The position numbers and the translations under genes are program-made. Positions 44,377 through 53,335 of a stretch of DNA of 64,000 nt are shown here, piece by piece. The DNA is from Actinomadura luteofluorescens (GTDB lineage: Bacteria; Actinomycetota; Actinomycetes; Streptosporangiales; Streptosporangiaceae): contig NZ_JACCBA010000001.1 of the NCBI RefSeq assembly GCF_013409365.1, forward strand, positions 8,556,001 to 8,620,000, given 5' to 3'. A model generated the notes under the pieces. It ran no database searches, was not told the DNA's origin, and worked only from the letters and a program-made list of their open reading frames with translations. Position 1 is the first letter of the stretch; each line of letters opens with the position of its first letter.

Positions 44377-45678
44377 GTGCTGTCCACATCAAAGCTCAGA
44401 CATGCGGCCTTCCTGCTGCTCCCGGCCACGGCGCTGGCCGTCGCCTCGATCGCGGTCGTGGGCGTCGTGCGCGGGCCAGCGCCCGCGCGCCGCGATCCCG
44501 GCCCCGCCGCATCCGCGCGGCCGGCGGACGCGGCGGCGGGCGCCATCGCGCGCTACCAGCGGACGCTCCGGGGCACACCCGGCGACTACGCGACATGGGC
44601 GGCGCTGGGCGCGGCCTACGTGCAGCAGGCCAGGATCACCGTCGACCCGGCGTACTACGCCAGGGCCGAAGGCGCGCTACGCCGGTCCCTGGCGCTGAAC
44701 GCGGCCGGCAACCACCGAGCGATGATCGCCATGGCCGCGCTGGCCAACGCCCGCCACGAGTTCACCGACGCCGTCCGCTGGGGCCGGCGGGCCGAGCGGA
44801 TCGACCCGGCCAGCCCCGAACTGTACGGCGTGCTCACCGACGCCTACACCCAGCTCGGCGACTACCCGGCCGCGACCGCCGCCGTGGCCCGCATGAACGA
44901 TCTGGGCCCCGGCGTCGCGGCGTTCACCCGCGCTTCCTACGAACTTGAGACGCACGGCGACGACGCGGGCGCCCGCCGGGTGCTGACGCAGGCGGCCGAG
45001 GACGCCTACACCCCGTCGGACGTCGCGTACTGCCGCTACTACCTGGGTGAACTCGCCCTGCACTCCGGCGACCTGGAGGAGGCCGTCCGCCAGTACCAGG
45101 CGGCCCGCAGCGCCGATCCCACCTACGTCCCCGCCGCGCAGGGCATAGCCAAGACCCAGGCCCTGCGCGGAGACCTCGCGGGAGCGATCAACGGCTACCG
45201 TGACGTGGTGGGCCGCGTCCCGCAGCCGCAGTACATCGCCGAGTACATCGAGTTGCTCCGCGCGGCCGGTCGCACCGGCGAGGCCGCCGAACAGCATCGG
45301 CTGCTGCTCGCCCAACGCGGGCTGATGGCCGGCAACGGCGTCGTGGACGATCTGAGCGCGTCCGAGTACGCCGCCAGCGCAGGCGACGCGGCCGGGGCGC
45401 TGCGGCACGCCCGCGCGGAGTGGGCGCGCCGCCGGAGCGTCGTCGTGGCCGACGCCCTCGCCTGGGCGCTGCACCTCAGCGGCCGCGACCGGCGGGCACT
45501 GCGACACGCCGAGCAGGCGACCCGCCTTGGCTGGCGCAACGCACTGTTCTACAGCCACCGGGCCGAGATCCACGCAGCCCTCGGCGACCACAACGCAGCC
45601 CGCCGGGACCGCGCGACGGCCCGGCGCATCAATCCGCACCTCGACCTGAGATTCCCCGCGATCGGCAGAGCATCATGA
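44377..45678 (+). CDS. TPR-repeat protein with N-terminal membrane anchor
   Basis: 433 residues from GTG 44377, with GAGAGGGAAAC upstream. One N-terminal hydrophobic segment (LLLPATALAVASIAVVGVV) is followed by at least six tetratricopeptide-like units (WAALGAAYVQQARITVDPAY, YGVLTDAYTQLGDYPAATAA, YYLGELALHSGDLEEAVRQY). Probably an exported scaffold. Its stop overlaps the transporter start (ATGA), linking it to metal transport. Confidence 0.85.
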   Translation: MLSTSKLRHAAFLLLPATALAVASIAVVGVVRGPAPARRDPGPAASARPADAAAGAIARYQRTLRGTPGDYATWAALGAAYVQQARITVDPAYYARAEGALRRSLALNAAGNHRAMIAMAALANARHEFTDAVRWGRRAERIDPASPELYGVLTDAYTQLGDYPAATAAVARMNDLGPGVAAFTRASYELETHGDDAGARRVLTQAAEDAYTPSDVAYCRYYLGELALHSGDLEEAVRQYQAARSADPTYVPAAQGIAKTQALRGDLAGAINGYRDVVGRVPQPQYIAEYIELLRAAGRTGEAAEQHRLLLAQRGLMAGNGVVDDLSASEYAASAGDAAGALRHARAEWARRRSVVVADALAWALHLSGRDRRALRHAEQATRLGWRNALFYSHRAEIHAALGDHNAARRDRATARRINPHLDLRFPAIGRAS

Positions 45679-47282
45679 CCCGAGCCGACCCAGGCACCGC
45701 CCTGAACGGACACCCCCAGCCGACGTCTCGGCCGTGCGGCCGGACGTGCCGCCCGGCCGCACGGGCCGCAGCACGAACCGCGCCAGGCCGCGCCGGACTA
45801 TCGGCCGCTCCGGCGTTGATCTTCGCCCTGATCGCGGTGATCTGTTGGGGACCTCCCCTCCCCGCCAACGCCGGCACCTTGTTGCCCCACCATCCGCTGG
45901 GCAACTTCACCGTCAACCACTACGACGGGCTGCGGCTGGAGACCGACCGCATCGAGGACACCGCGATCGTCGACTCCGCGGAAATCCCCACCCTCCAGGA
46001 GCGCGGCGCGGTCGACACCGACCGGGACGGGACGGTCAGCGCACCTGAGGCGGCCCGCTACGCCGAGCGGCAGTGCGCAGCCGCCGCCCGAGCCAAGCCG
46101 CTGACCGTAGGAAACAGGACGGTCGCCTGGCGGCCGACGGCCACCTCCTACACCCGCGTCCCCGGCTCGGCAGGACTGCCCACCAGTCGCCTGACCTGCA
46201 CGCTCTCGGCGCCCGCCACCATAACGGCGGCCACACGGATCCACTTCAGCGACACCTTCCGCAACGACCGGATCGGCTGGCACGAGATCACCGCCACCGG
46301 CAAGGGGGTGCGGATCGACCGCTCGCCCGTCCCCGCGAGCAGCATCAGCGACCAACTGCGCCACTACCCCAGCGACCTGCTCACCTCGCCACTGGATGTC
46401 CGATCGGCAACCCTCGACGTCCGACCCGGCACCGGCTCGTCCTTCGCACGACTACCCGGGCTGCCCACAGCCGGGCCCTTCACCCGAACCCTCGGACACC
46501 TCACCACCTACTTCAACTCCCTGGTGGGAGCCCGGCACCTGTCCCTGAGCGTCGCCCTGCTCGCCGTTGCTCTCGCCGCCGTCATCGGCGCCGGACACGC
46601 CGCGCTCCCCGGCCACGGCAAGACGGTCATGGCCGCCTACATCGCCGGACGCCGGGGCAGGGCCCGCGACGCCATCATCCTCGGCGCCACCGTCACCCTC
46701 ACCCACACCGGCGGCGTCCTGATCCTGGGCCTGCTGCTCTCGACCTCGGCAGCCCTGGCCGGAGAAACCATGCTCGCCTACCTCGGCGTCGCCAGCGGCC
46801 TCCTGGTCGCCGCCATCGGCATCGGACTCCTCCGCTCAGCCTGGCGCACACACCACAACCGCCACCCCCACGCCCACGCCCACGGGCACGGCCACAGGCA
46901 CGGCCACGGCCACGGCCACGGCCACGGGCACGGGCACGGGCACGGCCACGGCCACGGGCGCTTCGGCAAAGCCGGACTGATCGGGTTAGGACTCTCCGGC
47001 GGCCTGGTACCCAGCCCGTCCGCGCTGGTGGTACTGCTAGGCACGATCGCCCTTGGCCGGACGTTCTTCGGAGCCGGTCTCGTCCTCGCCTACGGAATCG
47101 GCATGGCCGCCACCCTCACCGCAGCGGGCCTCACCCTCATCCGCCTGCAAAGCATGCTGGGCCGGACCTCCCTCACCCGCAAAGCGAAGTGCTTGAGCCG
47201 CCTCGTTCCCTTCGCAACCGCCGCGCTGGTCATCGTGGTCGGCCTCGGCCTGATGCTGCGCAGCTTCAACGGCTCGGTGTAG
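45675..47282 (+). CDS. nickel/cobalt transporter (RcnA/HoxN-like) with a His-rich loop
   Basis: 535 residues from ATG 45675. The N-half is an extracytoplasmic domain with a DTDRDGTVSAPEA EF-hand-like segment. The membrane half holds LAAVIGAGHAALPGHGKTVM, the H-x4-D-like metal motif region of NiCoT/RcnA carriers, and a loop of His-Gly/His-Ala repeats at about residues 396-431. The architecture resembles exporters with periplasmic fusion domains. Direction of transport (export versus uptake) cannot be read from sequence. Confidence 0.85.
   Translation: MTRADPGTALNGHPQPTSRPCGRTCRPAARAAARTAPGRAGLSAAPALIFALIAVICWGPPLPANAGTLLPHHPLGNFTVNHYDGLRLETDRIEDTAIVDSAEIPTLQERGAVDTDRDGTVSAPEAARYAERQCAAAARAKPLTVGNRTVAWRPTATSYTRVPGSAGLPTSRLTCTLSAPATITAATRIHFSDTFRNDRIGWHEITATGKGVRIDRSPVPASSISDQLRHYPSDLLTSPLDVRSATLDVRPGTGSSFARLPGLPTAGPFTRTLGHLTTYFNSLVGARHLSLSVALLAVALAAVIGAGHAALPGHGKTVMAAYIAGRRGRARDAIILGATVTLTHTGGVLILGLLLSTSAALAGETMLAYLGVASGLLVAAIGIGLLRSAWRTHHNRHPHAHAHGHGHRHGHGHGHGHGHGHGHGHGHGRFGKAGLIGLGLSGGLVPSPSALVVLLGTIALGRTFFGAGLVLAYGIGMAATLTAAGLTLIRLQSMLGRTSLTRKAKCLSRLVPFATAALVIVVGLGLMLRSFNGSV
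46863..46970 (+). repeat. hexamer tandem repeat encoding the His-rich loop
   Basis: About 18 imperfect copies of GGCCAC/GGGCAC-type hexamers (His-Gly dipeptides), in frame inside the transporter gene. Repeat slippage would change loop length by dipeptides without breaking the frame. Confidence 0.85.
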
Positions 47283-47337
47283 GCCGACACCCCATGACCA
47301 CCATCAGGGTCCGAGTCGATGCGGAGGGTGATGACGA

Positions 47338-47580
47338 GTGGTGATCGATGTGATCGTCCCGTGCCTCAGCCAGGCCGAAGCCCCGCCGTGTGGGCACTGT
47401 CGCGAATGCCCCGCAACGGCGGAGGAGCTGACAGGTGTCGACAACGCACCCGACACCGAGCCACAGACCGATACCGAGACCTTCGCCGTAACCGGCGCCA
47501 AGCAGACTCTCGGTGGCCGGTCCGCCGCGGGGGTCCGCGCTCTTGGCACCCGAGCCGCCGAGGGGACCGTCCCGGCATGA
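47338..47580 (+). pseudogene. probable glycosyltransferase-2 gene reduced by internal deletion
   Basis: GTG 47338 begins VIDVIVPCLSQAEAPPC, resembling the N-terminus of GT2-type enzymes (MIDVVLPCL-like). It then passes into unrelated residues and ends LGGRSAAGVRALGTRAAEGT with a 4-bp overlap to the methyltransferase start. Only 80 codons remain of what is normally about 220. The tail fragment suggests the ends were kept and the middle lost. Confidence 0.45.
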
Positions 47581-48095
47581 TCGGCGAACTGTTCGAGGAG
47601 GCGCTGTATGGCAGCGCACGGGTGGAGATCGAACACCTCGACGGCCGACGGCGGCGCTGGCCCACCGCGGACTTCCAGTACTCGGCATCGACGCGGCACC
47701 GCGCGCGGTCGAACTGGCCATCGCGGCCGGCGCCCCGACCCTGTGTCGAGACGTGTTCGGCCGCGTGCCAGGCGCCGGGCGATGGCGGACGATCCTGCTT
47801 GCCGCCGGAAACATCGGCATCGGCGGCGACCCCGCAGCACTGCTGCGCCGCGTCCTGAGACTGCTGGGGCCAGGCGGCCAAGTGTTGATCGAAGTCGACC
47901 CGCCCGGCACGAGCTCACGAACCGAGCCGATGCGGCTGCGTTCAGCCCGGGCGATCGGCGATTGGTTTCCCTGGGCTCATGTTTCCACCGATGGCGCCGA
48001 CGCGCTGGCCGCCTCATGCGATGCGGCCGTCACCGAGCGAAGGGAGGAGGCGGACCGCTGGTTCGTCGCCCTCCACCGCCCGGCAACCAGCACCA
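47577..48095 (+). pseudogene. SAM-dependent methyltransferase gene with the motif I region deleted
   Basis: ATG 47577 starts MIGELFEEALYGSARVEIEH and reads to RRRWPTADF. It then jumps, out of frame, to VLGIDAAPRAVELAIAAGAP, WRTILLAAGNIGIGGDPAAL and VEVDPPGTSSRT-type blocks of a class I methyltransferase. The glycine-rich SAM loop that should lie between is missing. As the frames do not join, it is inactive. From 48096 to 48465 nothing further is recognised. Confidence 0.65.
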
Positions 48096-48465
48096 CACTT
48101 CCCGGAGAATGTGGTGGAGGCGAACAGGACACCGCACGCCGGGGGCGCCATCAACAACGCTCACGAAGAGATTCCCCCGGTTAGTACCAGCAACGGGAGT
48201 GATGGACGTTCAGCCGGCCAGATCGCGTTCACATTTCCCATGGCCATCAGGTGTGTTGAGCGACCAGGCGGAGATGGCATCCCGATTCGGGGAGTGTCGA
48301 GTCAACGGCGGATCCGATGATCAAGGAGACGCCAGGTGACCGACAGCATCGTTGGGGACGAGTCCGCTGAGCAGCCGGTCCGGGCGCCGCAGGGGGCGGT
48401 CCAGCCCGTTTCGGAACCGCCGAGCGGACAACGAGCCAACATCTCTGTGCCCGGCGCCCACGCGG

Positions 48466-48861
48466 TCATGCGGCGAGCCCGGCGCGGACTGCCCGAGCGG
48501 GCAGGACGATGAGCGCGCGGTCGAGCCCGGTGGCGCGGAGCAGCGCGGCGACCTGCGGGCCGGGGGCGGCCAGGCGCAGGGTGATGCCGAGTCCGGCGGC
48601 GCGGCGGCGGATGCCGATCAGCACGGCCAGTCCGGCCGCGTCGGCGGACGTCACCGTGCTCAGGTCGAGTATCAGCAAGCGGCCGCTGGGCCGCAACGCG
48701 TCGATCAGGTGTTCGCGCAGCGCTGCTGCGGCGGCACCGTCCAGGGCGCCCGACAACGCGACGATGGTGTGACCGGGGCGCCGGTGAGCGGGCATCCGCA
48801 CCTCGTGGGGGCCTCGTACGAGATCTGCGGCGGCGGGCGGGGTGGTGGTGAAGGTGGTCAT
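48466..48861 (-). CDS. STAS-domain anti-sigma factor antagonist-like protein
   Basis: 131 residues from ATG 48861. The STAS core is VALSGALDGAAAAALREHLI, then LILDLSTVTSADAAGLAVLI. The candidate phospho-Ser/Thr lies in VTSADAAGL, as in SpoIIAA/RsbV. No anti-sigma kinase is adjacent. It is grouped with DUF5994 and a small membrane protein on the same strand, which suggests a stress-response unit. Confidence 0.82.
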   Translation of the reverse strand: MTTFTTTPPAAADLVRGPHEVRMPAHRRPGHTIVALSGALDGAAAAALREHLIDALRPSGRLLILDLSTVTSADAAGLAVLIGIRRRAAGLGITLRLAAPGPQVAALLRATGLDRALIVLPARAVRAGLAA

Positions 48862-48939
48862 GGTGATCTCCGTTCGGAGAGGGGCGGAGGTTCCGTGCCC
48901 GGGCGGCCGCCCGACGGGCCGGCCGGGCAACGGGTCGGA

Positions 48940-49518
48940 TCAGCGTGTCGCCGGGTCTCCTCGAAGGCGCCCGCCCTCGGATTCCCAAGCGTCCTCCGAG
49001 GCGTTCTGGGTGCCGGCCCGGTCCGGTCGGCCGGGTGCCGCGGTGAGGGCGGCCAGCAGGCCGGGGGTGTGCAGATGGTTGGCGGGGTGGGACGCCAGTT
49101 CCATCACCGCCTCGGCTTCGGTGCGGGTCGTGGAGACCGGGACGGTGAGCAGGTCGACGCGCCGCCCGTCGGCATGGATCGCGGTGAGGAGCCCGGCGGG
49201 AAGCGAGTCGAACCAGCTCAGCCGCACCATTCTGCTGTCGGCCGGGCCGTCGATCCGCAGCCGGCGCGGTCGGCTGTCCCAGTCGTCCATCCGCAGCAGG
49301 ACGTGGGTGATGGGACGGTGGTCGTCGATGGGGCCGTGGTCCTGCAGCGCCAGGACCAGCCCCGGCAGCTCCGCGACCGGGTCGGCCGAGCGGGGCCACC
49401 AGGCGCCGTCCAGCGCGGTCCGCACCGAGCCGGGAGGAGCCGCGGGACGCAGCCGCAGCCGTGGGGTCGAGGGTGGTGACAGGCTGATCGTTGTGCGGCG
49501 TTCGGTGGTGGTCCACAT
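48940..49518 (-). CDS. DUF5994 family protein
   Basis: 192 residues from ATG 49518, with AGAAGG upstream. The family block SVRTALDGAWWPRSADPVAE followed by LPGLVLALQ and the strand SRMVRLSWFDSLPAG identify it. Actinobacterial, function unknown, often near STAS or PRC genes as here. Confidence 0.8.
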   Translation of the reverse strand: MWTTTERRTTISLSPPSTPRLRLRPAAPPGSVRTALDGAWWPRSADPVAELPGLVLALQDHGPIDDHRPITHVLLRMDDWDSRPRRLRIDGPADSRMVRLSWFDSLPAGLLTAIHADGRRVDLLTVPVSTTRTEAEAVMELASHPANHLHTPGLLAALTAAPGRPDRAGTQNASEDAWESEGGRLRGDPATR

Positions 49519-49585
49519 GGCCGGCACCTTCTTTTGGATTTCGATCGATGCGGCGAGCCGGTTCCTCATCGGAGGCGCTTGCGCG

Positions 49586-49918
49586 TCAGCGGCCGCGTTG
49601 GGCGAGGCGGGCGGTGCCCAGAATCAGGGGGACCGCGAGTCCGGCGGCCATCGCGGCCAGGAGCACGACCGCCAGCGGCAGGACACCGCTGATGCCGGCG
49701 AAGGAGGTTCGCGCGTCGCCGGTGTTGCTTACCACGACCACCATGAAGACGGCCGAGATGACCGCGACGGCCAACATCCCGGGCCACGCCACGCTGGTGC
49801 GGGTCACCGTCACCGTCTGCGGGGCCGACCGGGTCTTGCGCTGTCCGGGCGAGCTGGGGCCGGGCCGGAAGCCCGCGCCGGGACGGCCGCTGGTGCGAGG
49901 CTCGTACGAATTCGGCAT
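49586..49918 (-). CDS. small membrane protein (two TM helices)
   Basis: 110 residues from ATG 49918, with a GA-rich box (GAGAGGGGGAG) upstream. Proline/glycine-rich N-terminus (RPGAGFRPGPSSPGQRKTR), then two hydrophobic helices (VAWPGMLAVAVISAVFMVVVV, LPLAVVLLAAMAAGLAVPLIL). It resembles LapA-like or DUF-type small membrane proteins. First gene of the STAS/DUF5994 group by order. Confidence 0.7.
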   Translation of the reverse strand: MPNSYEPRTSGRPGAGFRPGPSSPGQRKTRSAPQTVTVTRTSVAWPGMLAVAVISAVFMVVVVSNTGDARTSFAGISGVLPLAVVLLAAMAAGLAVPLILGTARLAQRGR

Positions 49919-50548
49919 GACTCCCCCTCTCGGGGGCGAGCCGGTGTGACGGAACAACCTCAGAATGAGGACGTCATCGTTGCCGGATAATTTGATCCTA
50001 CCCGACGATTCATGAATATTTGCAATTCTCTAAAGAGATTTCTTTTGAAGGTGTGCAGGGACACGGGATCAGGATTCATTCGAGCTCCGGGCGGGCGGTC
50101 ATCGGTGCGAGTGATGGCGTGTGCGCGCTTTGCCTGTTTCCCGCCTTCAGGCCGTCCGACTTGAATGAGAAACAGCCGGTCACCGCTGGGGGCTGCGCCC
50201 GGCTGGTCCAGGACCGTCCGCTCCTCCCCGAGCCGGCCGGTCCTGGACCATGGCCGACCCGTGGTGAGGCGAGACCTTTGGTCGGGTTGCTGAACAGGAA
50301 GTGAGCCCCATGACCGTCCGAGACCGGGTCTCCCCGATCCGAACCTCGAAATGCAGCCCCCCTCCCGGCGCGCCGGACTGGGCCGACCACGAACAGCGGC
50401 CCTCGAACGCGGACGCCGCCTCGCCGGCGGTCGTGTCCGTCGGCCTGCCGGCGCCTGCACCGCGTTCCGTCCAGCAGGCACGCGCCTTCCTGACCCCCGC
50501 CACGCCACCGGCGTGGACGAGTTTCTCTGGCAGTCCAGGGAACGGCCG
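49919..50548. other. non-coding region with divergent promoters and a stem-loop
   Basis: No gene supported. An AT-rich patch near 49985-50045 is the likely promoter of the minus-strand genes, and a hairpin lies at 50204-50250. The right part leads into the sigma-like gene. Confidence 0.35.
50204..50250. other. 13-bp inverted repeat stem-loop
   Basis: Arms TGGTCCAGGACCG (50204-50216) and CGGTCCTGGACCA (50238-50250) with a 21-nt loop. Each arm itself contains the short palindrome GGTCC-A-GGACC. Its function, as an operator pair, RNA structure or terminator, cannot be told apart. Confidence 0.6.
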
Positions 50549-50947
50549 ATGCCCGACCGCGACGCCATCGGCGCGGTCCTCGACGCCGGCGACCGGGCCC
50601 AGCACGGAAACGGCGACAGTCCCGAGCCGGTCGAGGTCGCTGCGGTACTGCTGGTGCTGGGCGCGGTTCGCCTGGATCTGGACCAGACCGAGGCGCGCCT
50701 GCTCAGCACCGCCCAAGCCGCGGGCCTGAGCTTCGAACAGATCGCCGCCGTCCTCGGCCTCGGCGTCGAGGAGACAGAGGAGCGCTACCGGCAACTCAAA
50801 CCCCGCCTGGACGAACCGGCCGCCGCACCGTCCCCGGCACCGCCGCCCCGCGCCGGCGCTTCCGGCAGATCCCCCCACCGTCCGGGCACACGGCCCACGG
50901 ATCAGCCGACCTGGGACGAATTGGACGACGAAGACTGGGGAAACTGA
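50549..50947 (+). CDS. sigma-70 region 4-like DNA-binding protein
   Basis: 132 residues from ATG 50549, with AGGGAA 7 bp upstream (a GTG at 50513 is an alternative and would add VDEFLWQSRERP). VEVAAVLLVLGAVRLDLDQTEA is followed by the HTH LSFEQIAAVLGLGVEETEER and a Pro-rich tail. Probably a small regulator of the helix-turn-helix sigma-region-4 type common in actinobacteria. The stop is 21 bp upstream of the IS5 element. Confidence 0.7.
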   Translation: MPDRDAIGAVLDAGDRAQHGNGDSPEPVEVAAVLLVLGAVRLDLDQTEARLLSTAQAAGLSFEQIAAVLGLGVEETEERYRQLKPRLDEPAAAPSPAPPPRAGASGRSPHRPGTRPTDQPTWDELDDEDWGN

Positions 50948-50967
50948 TTCAACCGGAAATGAAGGAG

Positions 50968-51893
50968 TCCCAATGACCCTTTTTCATCCTCGGGCGGGGT
51001 CGATTGATCACAGCATGATCGCGAGTTGATGGAGTCCCCTCGGACGCAGAGAAGCCCCTGGTAGACGGGTTGATCACCACAACCACATCGTCTCACCAGG
51101 AGCTTCTGCATGCTGTTCTATCGTGCCGCCGTGGATTTGTCGCGTCCGACGCTGAACTATGTGGCGGGGGTCGTCCGTCGCCACCGCCGGGCGATCAGGT
51201 CGCGGTGGCGGCTGCCGAACCCCGGCCAGCAGGCCCTCCTGGCGCTGGTGCACCTGCGCAAGGGTGAGACGTTCGCCGAGGCCGCGGCGGGCTTCGGGGT
51301 ATCGGTGGCCACCGCCTGGCGCTACGTCGAGGAGATCATCGCGCTGCTGTCGGCGCGTTCCCCCAAGCTCGCGGCCGCGTTGCGCAAGGCCAGATCCGAC
51401 GAGGTGACGCACCTGGTCCTAGACGGAACACTCGTCCACACCGACCGGGTCAAGGCCGACCGCCCCTACTTCTCTGGCAAGCATCGGGTGCACGGGATGA
51501 ACGTGCAGGTGATCGCGAGCCCGGACGGGACGATCCTGTGGACCTCGGGCGCGATGCCCGGCAAGATCCACGACCTGACCGCCGCCCGCGTCTGGGGAAT
51601 CCTGCGCGCGCTGCAGAAGGCAGGCATCCTCACCCTGGCCGACAAGGCCTACCAAGGAGCCGAAGCCTCGGTCGTCATCACGCCCTACAAGGGCAAGAAC
51701 AAGCCCGAGTCGCAGAAGCAGGCCAACCGGGCGCACGCCAAGCTCCGCGGGCCCGGCGAACGTGCGAACGCCCAGCTCAAATCATGGCGAATCCTCCGCA
51801 AGTTGCGCTGCAGCCCCAGCAAGGCCGGCCACCTGGTCAAGGCCATCGCCGTCCTGCACAACTACGAGACCACCCGAGGATGAAAAAGGCTCA
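50968..51893 (+). mobile_element. intact IS5-family (ISL2-like) insertion sequence
   Basis: Terminal inverted repeats: GACCCTTTTTCATCCTCGGG on the left and, read on the other strand, GAGCCTTTTTCATCCTCGGG on the right. A direct repeat AAT flanks both ends. A 3-bp ANT target duplication is what I recall for the ISL2 group of IS5. It encodes one transposase. The insertion lies between the AAGGAG and the ATG of a PRC-barrel gene. A partial relative lies at 36858-37085. Confidence 0.88.
51110..51883 (+). CDS. IS5-family transposase (DDE)
   Basis: 257 residues from ATG 51110. The N-terminal HTH (FAEAAAGFGVSVATAWRYVEE) is complete. The DDE residues are the Asp in LVLDGTLVHTDR, the Asp in TLADKAYQGAEA, and the Glu in GPGERANAQLKSWRIL. 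Intact with both termini present, so possibly active. Confidence 0.93.
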   Translation: MLFYRAAVDLSRPTLNYVAGVVRRHRRAIRSRWRLPNPGQQALLALVHLRKGETFAEAAAGFGVSVATAWRYVEEIIALLSARSPKLAAALRKARSDEVTHLVLDGTLVHTDRVKADRPYFSGKHRVHGMNVQVIASPDGTILWTSGAMPGKIHDLTAARVWGILRALQKAGILTLADKAYQGAEASVVITPYKGKNKPESQKQANRAHAKLRGPGERANAQLKSWRILRKLRCSPSKAGHLVKAIAVLHNYETTRG

Positions 51894-52252
51894 ATGATCC
51901 AGATGGCCGACATCAGGGAATGGCGCACCCGCGCCGTCCTCGACTCCGGCGGCCACAAGATCGGCACACTGGAGTCGGTCTACGTCGACACCACAGCACC
52001 GACGAGCCCGCCATGGCCACCGTACGGATCGGTCTGCCCACCCGGCACCGCCTGGCCTTCGTCCCCCTGGAAGGCGCGACCGCCGGGCCCGGCTACGTGC
52101 GGGTCGCCCACGACAGGTCGCGGGTCAAGCACAGTCCCGCGATCGGCACCGACGACGTGCTATCCGCACAGGACGAGGAGGCCGTCTTCCGGCACTACGG
52201 ACTGCACTACGAATCCGGCGCCGGCGGCGAGCGTCAGCTCGCCCGCCGCTGA
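51894..52252 (+). pseudogene. PRC-barrel domain protein gene, separated from its RBS and frameshifted
   Basis: ATG 51894 lies in the duplicated AATG at the IS right end (the 5' AAGGAG stays on the left of the IS). It reads MIQMADIREWRTRAVLDSGG, then KIGTLESVYVDT, typical PRC-barrel. Near 51990 the frame shifts by one missing base, after which TVRIGLPTRHRLAFVPLEGA, then YVRVAHDRSRVKHSPAIGTD and the tail follow to 52252. Both injuries would abolish normal expression. Confidence 0.75.
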
Positions 52253-52285
52253 GCGCTCGGCCCCCGAACGAAGGAGTGAAGGCAC

Positions 52286-52363
52286 ATGATGGTCTTCGTC
52301 CTCGTCGCCGATCTGGTGTTCCTCGGCGTGCGCTCGACCAGGCGCGAACGGCCGCTTCGCTGA
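52286..52363 (+). CDS. tiny hydrophobic ORF (25 residues)
   Basis: ATG 52286 with AAGGAG 15 bp upstream encodes MMVFVLVADLVFLGVRSTRR and ends RERPLR. It looks like the start of a small single-TM protein family (hydrophobic helix, basic tail) but is short. Low certainty. Confidence 0.25.
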   Translation: MMVFVLVADLVFLGVRSTRRERPLR

Positions 52364-52389
52364 CCGCCCGCACGGAAGCGGCCCCGACG

Positions 52390-53010
52390 TCAGTCCGCGT
52401 CGTCCGCGGGCGGGTCGAAGCCGACGTGGACGTTCTCGAACCCCTTGTGGCGTTCGGTCTCGGCATAGGAGGCGTAGGCGCGCCGGTCTCCGGCGGTCAG
52501 CTCGACATTTGCCGGTGAAGGGCGTCAGCAGGCTCCGGGGCCACAGCCGCCGCTCGCGCACCACGTTGATCTCCGCCCCGACAACGAAGGGGAGCGCGCC
52601 CAGATAGATCCACGTCAGCAGGCCGAGCACGATACCGAACATGCCGTAGGTGGCGGTCGCGCCCTCGAGCATGTGGGCGAGCAGGAACGCACCGGCCCAT
52701 TGCAGGGCCTGCCAGACCAGCGCCGAAACGATCGCCCCCACCCGGACCTGCGCGACAGTGAGCGGCCGGACGGTCAGTACCCGGAACGCCACCGTGAACA
52801 GCACGACGTTGACCGCGACCGCCGCCGCGATGGCGGCCGCCCGAACACCGGCACCGAAGACGCCACCGGACGCGGTCACCGCCGACAACAGCGTGGGTCG
52901 CCAGGACCGCCCCGCCGCCGACCGCCGGCAACACCAGACTGCGCACCCTGGCGGCGGGCTCATGAGGGACACCAGCATGAGCTGCGCGTTGGTTACTCCA
53001 GCTCGGGACG
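52390..53010 (-). pseudogene. YihY/BrkB-family membrane protein pseudogene
   Basis: Minus strand reads LVLPAVGGGAVLATHAVV, then in a second frame LLSAVTASGGVFGAGVRAAA, VVLFTVAFRVLTVRPLTVAQ, TYGMFGIVLGLLTWIYLGAL and RRLWPRSLLTPFTG. After an extra A in a short A-run near 52508-52510 the tail continues in a third frame to 52390. The frames are those of YihY in correct order, so two frameshifts and a missing N-terminus make it a pseudogene. Confidence 0.75.
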
Positions 53011-53039
53011 CAACGGCCCGCCGACCGCATGGAGATGGC

Positions 53040-53335
53040 GCAGCGCCTGCGCGTAGGACTGGAGGAGACCCGTCTCGCAATAGGGACGCCGTGGCGTTTG
53101 CTGAAGGCGCGCACGAGCGTCTGCGCGCGGATCACCGACCCCCAACGACAGATCGCCCCGTTGCCGTGGGACAGCAGGTCCATACCGCGTATCGAGAGCC
53201 AGAGCGCCGCGAACGCCGTGATCGCCGCCTCCAACTCGTCGGTGTCCTCGGCGACACCGCCAGCTAGAAGGTAGCGGGCCGCGAACTCGCGCAGGTTGTC
53301 GTCGAGAAGTACGTGCAAGGGCCACGCGCGTATGA
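53040..53335 (-). pseudogene. fragment of an unknown protein upstream of the YihY relic
   Basis: The frame reads PLHVLLDDNLREFAARYLLA, then EAAITAFAALWLSIRGMDLL and VRAFSKRHGVPIARR: coherent, largely helical, no recognised family. It shares a long frame with unrelated DNA on both sides. From 53336 to 53680 no gene is seen. Confidence 0.35.

Noticed and set aside
46863..46970. CRISPR-like array in the repetitive His-coding stretch
   Set aside because: The repeats are contiguous hexamers with no spacers and lie in frame inside a metal transporter gene.
50020..50304. 94-codon frame upstream of the sigma-like gene
   Set aside because: No family features or codon-use support. It spans the inverted repeat and looks like non-coding DNA.
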